64,000 nt of DNA, taken from Ignisphaera sp. (lineage in GTDB: Archaea > Thermoproteota > Thermoprotei_A > Sulfolobales > Ignisphaeraceae). The translations under genes and the position numbers were made by a program. The stretch covers positions 267,021-331,020 of the forward strand of contig JAWBKZ010000002.1 of the NCBI GenBank assembly GCA_038831005.1, read 5' to 3'. The notes under the pieces are model-generated. The model saw only the letters and a program-made list of their open reading frames with translations, made no database searches and was not told the origin of the DNA. Shown here one piece after another: positions 56,691 to 64,000 of the stretch (its first letter is position 1; each line of letters begins with the position of its first letter).

Positions 56691-57401
56691 TTACTCCCCA
56701 AGAAGCTTTTTCTTTGCTTTTTCATACTCCTCTTTCGTTATTACTCCTTTATCTAATAGCTCCTTAAGTCTTGCTAATTCTTCTGAAATTGATAGAGTAG
56801 GTGTAGTTTTGCTAGCTATTCTCTCAACTGCTTCTGCAATTCTCTATTGCTGAAACACTTCTCTCCATGACACTATCTTCTTCATTACGAGTTCTCTTAC
56901 CTCTTCAGGAAATCTAATATCTATGAAAGAATTCCATGCACCTCTAACAAGTCTCGGTACAGCTTTTCCTGCATAAAAATACCCTCCTCCACCACCAACA
57001 ACATATCCAACCTCTAGCCCAGATGATGTAACAAATACTACACTACCACACTTAAACATTCTCGCTAACAACCCCTGCTGAACATGTACATCCTGTATTC
57101 TATCAAAAGTAATCTCTCTTTGATACTTACCAAAAACCCAGTCTCTCGTAATCAATACACTATTCTCCATTACATAGTAAGTATGGGCTTTCTTCCAATA
57201 TATGTAAAACGCTACAAATATCCATGTAGAGATAGTGTAGATAATAACGTAGGTAAGGAATACATCTGGCGCAAATATTATTGTCCATATAAAGAACGGA
57301 CTTATTATAATACCTATTATAATATAAAGTATAAAGGCTTTAACAATAGTCTTCTTTATATACGGCTTACCACTCCATAAAACACTCATAACACACCACA
57401 A
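56691..57401 (-). pseudogene. Membrane PH-domain protein with SHOCT tail, split by in-frame TAG
   Basis: Residues 1-60 hold two membrane helices and residues about 65-140 a bacterial-PH-like domain (TYYVMENSVLITRDWVFG, ITFDRIQDVHVQQGLLARMF). The frame meets TAG at 56844-56846, right after VFQQ. It then continues open for 50 codons as a textbook SHOCT domain (SISEELARLKELLDKGVITK, EEYEKAKKKLLGE) to TAA 56691-56693. PH plus SHOCT in one chain is a known architecture, so this is one gene with a nonsense codon, plausibly CAG to TAG. The 185-residue front part alone may still be made. GTG or ATG start near 57401. Confidence 0.8.
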
Positions 57402-57999
57402 TCTCTAATAATAACCAATAACTCTTAATATAAATCTTCATATACATCAGCTATACATTAAATCTATCTAAAGAAACATGATCTTAAAACAAAAACATAT
57501 AGATCCATCAACTATTTCAAGTTCACCACAATCTTATCTTAATAACCAATACATTTTTGTTTCTAATACTTTCCGTATAGCTAGAGGTTACCTAGAAAAG
57601 AAAACTCAGAGCTTCAGGAAACACTACATAGGTTATTTACATAGTGTATTAGAGATAACAAGCTCTACATATTGAAATCCCCAGGAGAGCTACTGCTAAT
57701 ATCACAAACACATAAATGTCTATTCACGTAGATCGAAAGAGATTTATTAATATTCCAAAGAAAGTAGACAAAAACTTAGCATCAACAAGAATAACAACAC
57801 ACTCTTAGTCATAAATGAAGATAGACCAGATTACATCACTACCTAACGCTACAACTCATCCAACTAACACCAAAACCCTTAACACAATAACCATAAAACT
57901 AGACTAACCCAAACCACCCCTAAACATATTCAACAAAGAAAACACAAACAACATAACACTATTACAAGCTATACCCACAAACAACAAACCAAACAATAA
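57402..57999. other. Intergenic region before leader 4
   Basis: About 600 bp with no convincing gene; one 65-codon open frame at 57478 has no protein-like features. From about 57850 the + strand becomes strongly A/C-rich, like the sequence outside the other leaders. Confidence 0.4.
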
Positions 58000-58227
58000 A
58001 CCAAATACAAACATCTATTCTTTGCAAGTAATACTTTCAATACTTAATCATTAGAACATATAAATTCAATTCTTTTCATCAAATCATTAGAACAGGTACA
58101 TCAGCTCAACTCTTACTCATTAGAATAACCATTATATAAATCATCAATATAGCTATGAATCTTCTGATTAAATTCATAAAAATATTTATAAACCCTAAAA
58201 AACACAAATATATAAGTGTAAACACAA
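58000..58227 (+). promoter_or_regulatory. Leader of CRISPR array 4
   Basis: About 228 bp, nearly identical to leader 1 in reverse complement, including the outer word ACCAAATACAAACATC that leaders 2 and 3 lack. TATTTATAAA lies about 35 bp before the first repeat. No cas gene lies beside this leader. Confidence 0.85.
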
Positions 58228-60568
58228 GAAACTCCCAAAAGGGAGTAGAAAGTGCAGATTGATTAAACACTTCATTTCTAGCACCATACAACAAGGAAAC
58301 TCCCAAAAGGGAGTAGAAAGAATGCAACACCATCTCTTATATTACTTACTAGATATTCGTTTTCGTATGAAACTCCCAAAAGGGAGTAGAAAGATACCGG
58401 TGGAACCGGTATTGCCCTCTCAGCGACAAGAACACCGTTCTGAAACTCCCAAAAGGGAGTAGAAAGAGCTCTATTGTTTCGCTTTGACTGGAATAGTTCA
58501 TTGCGATTGACATGAAACTCCCAAAAGGGAGTAGAAAGTTTGATGCTCCGTAGAGACTCCATAGTGGACATTGATATATTGTACCATGAAACTCCCAAAA
58601 GGGAGTAGAAAGTAAAATATTTTACGTCATCATCTAAGTATTCACGTGGATTAGAGAGAAACTCCCAAAAGGGAGTAGAAAGACAGTAGCGCTAAACAAG
58701 GAAGGTGCAGTAGCATAGCTATGATTGAAACTCCCAAAAGGGAGTAGAAAGTGTACACAGATATTATGTTTGCTATCACATCAGGATCCATCGAAACTCC
58801 CAAAAGGGAGTAGAAAGTCGATGGCTTCGTCAAGCTTTTGGATACCTGTTTTGAATCTTTGTATCACGAAACTCCCAAAAGGGAGTAGAAAGTGTATACT
58901 GAGATTATATTGGCGATTACGTCTGGATCCATTTTTGAAACTCCCAAAAGGGAGTAGAAAGGATTCAGAGATAAAGAAATACATCAAAGAAAAAAATATT
59001 AATTGAAACTCCCAAAAGGGAGTAGAAAGAAGTATACCTGTTTTGCGTACAGGTAGTAGTGTGTGGCTGATTAAGTCTGAAACTCCCAAAAGGGAGTAGA
59101 AAGGTCAGAACCGGTATCTTTCTATGTGTCTTCACTCTTTGGACAAAGTATGAAACTCCCAAAAGGGAGTAGAAAGCGACTCTATTTGGTGCTATGTTGG
59201 TTGAGCACAATGTGTTTATGAAACTCCCAAAAGGGAGTAGAAAGGAATTGTCTGGCTAAGGTTAGGATAAGGTAAAATAAAAGAATAGAGGGAAACTCCC
59301 AAAAGGGAGTAGAAAGCGTTCTTCAGATCAGTATATATCTTCAAGATATTTTCGATAAATAGAAACTCCCAAAAGGGAGTAGAAAGCGTAGAACATGATT
59401 TGTTTTTCAATTTCTTTCGCTACATCTGTTAACCCGAAACTCCCAAAAGGGAGTAGAAAGGACACGGCTTCACAGACTACTGGATAGACATATATGAGAG
59501 AAACTCCCAAAAGGGAGTAGAAAGGGTGCTTATTTTGGGGCGTGTGCGCGTATATGTATATATCTATGAAACTCCCAAAAGGGAGTAGAAAGGCATAGAT
59601 TTTCGCATTCGCTGCATTTTTTTAGTGATATCATGTGGAAACTCCCAAAAGGGAGTAGAAAGAAAGTAATTATTCCTTAATACAGATATCTCTCTCGGTA
59701 TTGAAGAACGAAACTCCCAAAAGGGAGTAGAAAGATGAAAGCAAAGCTCTTGCTAGAAGTTTTAAGGAAATTAAACGTAGACAAGAAACTCCCAAAAGGA
59801 AGTAGAAAGTTTTTCGCATCAACAGATATCTTATTAACTATTGATTCTTCGGAAACTCCCAAAAGGGAGTAGAAAGGATCCAGAATTCTTTTCAAGGACA
59901 TTCACACCTGATGAGAGAAACTCCCAAAAGGGAGTAGAAAGCCATGACATCCGCGATCATGTTTACATATATCTAAAACATTTATGAAACTCCCAAAAGG
60001 GAGTAGAAAGAGATACTCTGAGGCGATAGCCATAGAGATAGAGTCTTGTAATGAGCTGAAACTCCCAAAAGGGAGTAGAAAGTGGAAACTGCTCCAAATC
60101 CTCAACCCCCCTCAAAGAAAGAAAAAAGAAACTCCCAAAAGGGAGTAGAAAGGAGCAATACGTTGATGCAATTGATGAGCTCATAAAGAGAGGGAGATAT
60201 GAAACTCCCAAAAGGGAGTAGAAAGTTAGGTGTACCATCAGGTTCAATTGTGGGTTACCATCAGAAACTCCCAAAAGGGAGTAGAAAGTGGAAATCAGCT
60301 ATGAGTGATTGCTTTGCAGTTGCTTCATCAACCGAAACTCCCAAAAGGGAGTAGAAAGTCATAATAAACATGTACGCTAGTGATAAGTTCACAAAATCGT
60401 ACGAAACTCCCAAAAGGGAGTAGAAAGGGAGTTATCAACTTGATGACAGATTTTGCATCATAAAGCAATGGGAAACTCCCAAAAGGGAGTAGAAAGATAG
60501 ACAACCTTGTTATTCTTGTCATAACAAACCATATACAGTTCATGAAACTCCCAAAAGGGAGTAGAAAG
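58228..60568 (+). CRISPR. CRISPR array 4 (34 repeats, 33 spacers)
   Basis: Repeats run 58228, 58296, 58369 ... 60472, 60544 in + orientation, identical to the other arrays. One internal copy (59785-59809) has a single G-to-A change. No degenerate end copy is visible. Spacers 58752-58792 and 58893-58936 are related: both encode MDPDVIANIISVY on the minus strand. Confidence 0.98.
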
Positions 60569-60694
60569 GTGTGGTTGGTTGTTGGTGATTTTGTGTTTAG
60601 AGGTTGAAAGCTTATTATTCTGTTTGTATAGTTAAGGGTTGAATATTGGGTTGGGTGTTTTAATGTAGGGTTTTGGGGTGTTGTTGGGGTGGGT

Positions 60695-60889
60695 GTGTCT
60701 ATAGATTGTTGGAATGTGTTTAGGGTTGTGTATAGGTTTTCTTATCTTTCTCGAGGTAGGTATAGAACTACTAGGAGAGGTGTTGGTGATTCTGTTAGGC
60801 TTGGTTTAATTGCTAGAGAGCTTGCTAGATATTATTTAAGGGTTGTTTGTTGGAGTGGATTTGATAGAGTTCTAGAGGTGGAATTCTAG
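60695..60889 (+). CDS. Small basic hypothetical protein upstream of nucleotidyltransferase
   Basis: A frame of about 64 codons from GTG 60695 (GTG 60689 possible), preceded by GGGGTGG. The product is Arg-rich (SRGRYRTTRRGVGDSVRLGLIARELARYYLRV is its central part, residues about 18-50) and helical. It lies 37 bp before the nucleotidyltransferase and on the same strand, like the small first gene of a toxin-antitoxin pair. No family is recognised. Confidence 0.4.
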   Translation: MSIDCWNVFRVVYRFSYLSRGRYRTTRRGVGDSVRLGLIARELARYYLRVVCWSGFDRVLEVEF

Positions 60890-60926
60890 TTGTAGTGGAA
60901 GGGGTGCTAGAGTCTTGGGGGAAGCA

Positions 60927-61538
60927 ATGTATAGTGGTATTGCTATAGATATGTATAGGGTTTTTCATAGCGATATTTTGCCAAAGCTTATCCAGATTGT
61001 TGATGAGGGTAAGAGGTATCTATATTTCTTGGCTTGGCTAAATAGAGAGCTAGCTGTTAGGAATCTTGGGAGAATTATATTGACGGGAGGTTTTGCTGTA
61101 GAAATTTATACTGGTAGGATCTATAGAACAATGGATGTTGATATAATTGTTGAAGGTGTAGGAGCTAAAGAAGTTGTAGAGCTATTTCTAAAAATGTTTT
61201 CTGAGAATATTGGTAGAGGCTATCTACCTAGGTATGAGATACTTCAGCTTAAATCTATAGATATTGTATCAACAGTATATACTAAACCTGTTCAGCCAAC
61301 AAAAATCGAGATTGGAGAACACTATACAATCTATGTAGAACCTGTAGAAGAGCTAATTGTAACTTATTTAGCTGGTTGGAAATTCTGGAGCGCAACTGAA
61401 GATAGAGATAAAGCTCTATGGCTCTACATGGTGTGGAGAGATAGAGTAGATTTAGGGTATCTAGAGAAGAGAGCTAGAGAAGAGAATGTGTATGACTATC
61501 TCAAAGAACTTGAAGAAATAGTAAAGCAAATTCTTTAG
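60927..61538 (+). CDS. Nucleotidyltransferase-fold protein (AbiEii/DUF-type)
   Basis: ATG 60927 follows GGGGGA and gives 203 residues. ILTGGFAVEIYTGRIYRTMDVDIIVEG carries the nucleotidyltransferase pattern GG...R.T.DxD at residues about 52-76. VEPVEELIVTYLAGWKFW resembles the helix after the core. Such proteins often act as toxins or antitoxins in defence islands. The partner may be the small gene just upstream. The exact family is uncertain. Confidence 0.68.
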   Translation: MYSGIAIDMYRVFHSDILPKLIQIVDEGKRYLYFLAWLNRELAVRNLGRIILTGGFAVEIYTGRIYRTMDVDIIVEGVGAKEVVELFLKMFSENIGRGYLPRYEILQLKSIDIVSTVYTKPVQPTKIEIGEHYTIYVEPVEELIVTYLAGWKFWSATEDRDKALWLYMVWRDRVDLGYLEKRAREENVYDYLKELEEIVKQIL

Positions 61539-61778
61539 CTAGATATATGCAGCACTACTTATCATTGATAGAGATTGATTAGAGTAGAGATAGAGTTTAA
61601 ACCCTAAGTTTAATCCAGTAGAGAGTTGAAGCTATCTTACAAATCTTTAAAGCTGTAGAGAGCTACAACAACTCTAGACGCTAAGAACTAGTAGATATAG
61701 CATGAAGTTTGTATTTATGTATAGAGATAGCGTTTTGTTTAAGATTAAGATTTATATTACCTTTGCTTTACATTATTT

Positions 61779-62619
61779 TTGGCGACTACCTTGGGGTGTA
61801 TTGTCTATATTTCACCTGTTGGTACTTCACTTTTAGCTAATTTTTGGAGGGATAGAGGTAGAGAGTTTATTTCTAGATACAGAGATTTAAGTGAATGGTC
61901 TAGGCTTTCACCTAATGATTCTAGAAATGTGTATCCTGATGGAGATGTTTGTAGTGCTTTAGAGGATGTAGAGTTTGTTGAAGCTCTTGTTGATTATGTT
62001 GTTGAGTTTAGGGAGAAGAGTTGTGCTGAAGTTAATGGTGTTCTTGGTATTCAGAAACTCTTTGGTCATTCGTTTAGTGATGTAGAGCTATACCTTTTGT
62101 TTACGAGAACATGTAATACTAGACTTGTTGCCCATGTGCTGAGGAAAGGTTTTGAGAAGCTCGGGCTTGAGGGTATCGTATCTATTGAGCTTAGAGGTAT
62201 TGCTAATGTTGATGAATTTGATAGAGGTTCTAGATAAGGTTTCTTTTATTGTTGAAAGTGCTAAGAAGAGAAACTGTAGGGTATATGTAAACGCTACACC
62301 GGGATTCAAAGCTGAAACAGCTTTCGTTATGCTTATATCGTTGCTACTCGGCGTCAACGGTGTTGTTTATATTCATGATAGCTTTGACCAACTTGTGCTA
62401 ATACCATCTACCGATTTCACTCGAAATTGGGGAGTTGAAGAAACTTCTAGACCTATTCGAGGAGGAAAACTCGATCCATGTAAACGCTTTCCTCTCGTCT
62501 CCACTTTACGATAAGCTCCAAGACCTTAAAGAGAAAGGCTTGGTTATGTCAAAGGGGAATATGTAAATCTTAGACCGTGGGTAAAAACGTTAGTCGAAAA
62601 ACTTACCCATAAACTGTGA
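61779..62619 (+). pseudogene. APE2256/Csm6-like CARF gene with three frameshifts
   Basis: Frame one (from TTG 61779) has VYISPVGTSLLANFWRDRG, the N-terminal CARF nucleotide loop. After a shift near 62220, frame two has VNATPGFKAETAFVMLISLLLG, VVYIHDSFDQLVLIPS, the diagnostic Cas_APE2256 block. A shift near 62426 (GGGG) gives IGELKKLLDLFEEE. A further shift near 62556 (GGGG) gives EYVNLRPWVKTLVEKLTHKL to TGA 62617-62619. Laid end to end these form a normal-looking protein of about 280 residues. Intact relatives sense or degrade cyclic oligoadenylates. It is presumably dead. Confidence 0.8.
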
Positions 62620-63140
62620 CGAACATAGCTAGGAGATAGAGCTCCCGTTGTATCCACATGAGTCTACTGATCCGGTTGAGTAAGTATAGCTACACGATAA
62701 ACATAGAGCGTAAAGTACTTAAATCATTTAAATTAATTGAATTACTACCAAAACTTCGAATACAAATCATATTGCCCAACACCTGTGCTTACCTTCTATC
62801 TTTTAAACACATTCAGTGTAGATATCCTTGTACATAGTGTTAACACAGTACAGACTTATCTAAAACCGATGAGGGATAAGAAGTAAAGCTAAGAAACTCT
62901 ATGAAGAGTAGCTTCAAGGTCCTGAAATACGTGTAGCTTTTGCTAAGGTAACCCAAGAACTCTATCTTCTGTACACGGTTTCTGTAGACCAAGACCTTTG
63001 TAAGCGAATAGTTGATACTATTGAAAAGTTGTATCTTTCATAGATACTGAGCTATGATTTCTAAGAGTTCTAGGTATACAGATATAAGGTGATGCGATTA
63101 CCTAGAGTTTATTAGCTGGTAGACCATCGTGGTATACTAG
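62620..63140. other. Intergenic region with possible gene remnant
   Basis: About 520 bp. Between about 62888 and 63043 one + frame reads AKKLYEE, TAG, LQGPEIRVAFAKVTQELYLL, then DLCKRIVDTIEKLYLS and a stop. This looks like the tail of an unknown protein. Elsewhere nothing is recognisable. Confidence 0.3.
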
Positions 63141-63149
63141 GTGGTTTAT

Positions 63150-63383
63150 GTGGGCGCTGTTTTTAGTGTTAAGATTAGGAAAGAGGTTAAGGAGAAGATG
63201 GAGAAGTATAGGGATAGGGTTAACTGGGCTGAAGAGATTCGCAAGTATATCGAAGAGATTTTGAGGAGGTTAGAGGCTCAAGAGAATTTTGAGAAGATTT
63301 TGAAAGAGCTTGAGAAAGCTAGGTGGAGTACCCCGAAAGGGTTTGCAGTTAGCTCTGTGAGGGAGGATCGTGATAGTAGTTGA
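63150..63383 (+). CDS. vapB: VapB-type antitoxin
   Basis: GTG 63150 lies five bases after AGGTGG and gives 77 residues; GTG 63141 would overlap that site. VFSVKIRKEVKEKMEKYRD and NWAEEIRKYIEEILRRLEA are typical archaeal VapB. It would repress the operon and neutralise VapC. It overlaps the following vapC fragment by 14 bp. Confidence 0.8.
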   Translation: MGAVFSVKIRKEVKEKMEKYRDRVNWAEEIRKYIEEILRRLEAQENFEKILKELEKARWSTPKGFAVSSVREDRDSS

Positions 63384-63522
63384 TGCTTCTGCTTTAATAG
63401 CTTTCTTTTTCCGAGAAGAGAATTGGATTGACTTAGCTCAGTACATGGTTGAAACAATATCGGTGGATCAGATAGTTAAAGAGTTCTACAACACTCTCTT
63501 GAGTTTCTTCAAAAATTATTAA
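63370..63522 (+). pseudogene. vapC: Truncated VapC (PIN domain) fragment
   Basis: GTG 63370 opens MIVVDASALIAFFFREENWID and SVDQIVKEFYNTLLSFF. This is the start of a PIN-domain toxin with the first active-site Asp. It stops after 50 residues, whereas VapC is normally about 130, so the remaining acidic residues are missing. The fragment cannot be a functional RNase. Confidence 0.78.
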
Positions 63523-63557
63523 GCTTTGGCTAGTATTAATAGATGTAGGGAATTTAC

Positions 63558-64000
63558 TTGAGCTCTACTGAAATTGTTCACTACCCAAAGATTAAGAGGT
63601 TGCCTCTATACTCTGTGCCCTACCGTAAGGAACCTTTATCAGATTCTGAGATAGAGATACTGTTTAGTAGTGAAGTTGTAGTTGAGGAGAAGATTGATGG
63701 TAAGTTTTCCTCTAAAGAATACGAAGATTATATTGTTTTCTACGAGTATATGAGGATAAGGCACAGTATATTCTATACCAAGCTTCCGTCTTTTATAATA
63801 GCCTTCGATGTATATGATAAAAAATCTAAGAGATTTCTCGGGGTTCCAGAAAAACACGAAGTCTTAAAATCTCTAGACTGGTGCTATGTCCCGGTAATCT
63901 ATATAGGTAAAATTGATATTAATTCGTGGAGAAAAGAGCTGCTAAAGCTTATGAAGAGACCTTCGTATTACGGAGCACCTTTAATCGAAGGTGTTGTTGT
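63558..64000 (+). CDS. RNA-ligase-family protein (partial, runs off window)
   Basis: From TTG 63558 the frame is open to the window end (147 codons). VHYPKIKRLPLYSVPY precedes EEKIDGKFSSKE, the nucleotidyltransferase motif I with the AMP-accepting Lys in KxDG. FIIAFDVYD fits motif III, and EGVVV at the very end fits motif IV. This is the Rnl/RNA_ligase core, which joins or repairs RNA using ATP. The C-terminal domain lies outside the window. A DNA-ligase relative is less likely. Confidence 0.78.
   Translation, partial: MSSTEIVHYPKIKRLPLYSVPYRKEPLSDSEIEILFSSEVVVEEKIDGKFSSKEYEDYIVFYEYMRIRHSIFYTKLPSFIIAFDVYDKKSKRFLGVPEKHEVLKSLDWCYVPVIYIGKIDINSWRKELLKLMKRPSYYGAPLIEGVV

Noticed and set aside
10813..57401. 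Pyrrolysine or other TAG recoding as explanation of the two in-frame TAG codons
   Set aside because: Many clearly normal genes in the window end in TAG and no pyl genes or suppressor tRNA are visible; nonsense mutation is simpler.
57478..57675. 65-codon + strand frame between the PH-SHOCT gene and leader 4
   Set aside because: No ribosome-binding site, no domain-like pattern and low-complexity composition.
1..64000. tRNA, rRNA, insertion sequence or replication origin
   Set aside because: I saw no T-arm/anticodon-arm pattern, rRNA block, transposase motif or iteron cluster outside the CRISPR arrays; small RNAs without ORFs could still be missed by eye.

Overview
The window looks like chromosomal DNA of a hyperthermophilic crenarchaeon (Thermoproteota). 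The signs are an AT-rich genome with AGA/AGG arginine codons, many GTG and TTG starts behind GGTG-type ribosome-binding sites, archaeal-type families (DUF1464, DUF89, Csa1/Csa3/Csa5) and a complete type I-A CRISPR system. An Ignisphaera-like member of the Desulfurococcales is my best guess, but that is inference. I found no rRNA, tRNA or insertion sequence.

Layout. 1-19.7 kb is ordinary chromosome: a zincin-like membrane protein, a GHMP kinase and DUF1464 pair, YbaK, MarC, EamA, rhomboid, DUF89, a CinA-type protein, PEP carboxykinase, MscS, a heptad-repeat nuclease-like protein, a HemN/HemW-like radical SAM protein, a lumazine-synthase homologue without its usual catalytic histidine, an anchored nuclease, a nitroreductase and hypotheticals. 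19.7-24.4 kb holds CRISPR array 1, its leader and a frameshifted csx1. 25.1-40.9 kb is a tetrapyrrole/cobalamin island. It contains cbiM-N-Q-O (cobalt uptake), a leftward operon hemA-B-L-C-cobA-hemD-met8 (glutamyl-tRNA to precorrin-2/sirohydrochlorin), and a divergent rightward operon cbiG-E-XC-H-D-T-L-F (the anaerobic corrin ring). cbiJ and the late cobalamin genes are not seen. 40.9-55.2 kb is the CRISPR core: array 2, leader, csa1-cas1-cas2-cas4 (adaptation, rightward), then csa5-cas7-cas5-csa4(cas8a2)-cas3'-cas3''-cas6-csa3 (interference, leftward), a second csa3 facing right, leader and array 3. 55.1-64 kb is accessory DNA: a HEPN/MNT pair, decayed genes, a PH-SHOCT gene split by an in-frame TAG, array 4 with its leader, a nucleotidyltransferase module, a multiply frameshifted APE2256/Csm6-like CARF gene, vapB with a truncated vapC, and an RNA-ligase-like gene running off the end.

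Main points. Four arrays share one 25-bp repeat and nearly the same leader. They are nested symmetrically around the cas genes: arrays 1 and 2 read left, arrays 3 and 4 read right. I count 119 repeats and about 115 spacers. Two spacer relationships are visible by eye. One spacer occurs in arrays 1 and 3 with different 3' ends. Two spacers in array 4 encode the same 13-residue peptide with synonymous differences. The type I-A genes look intact, whereas the CARF-family ancillary genes csx1 and the Csm6-like gene are broken and no cas10 is present. Two other genes contain an in-frame TAG with coherent coding on both sides.
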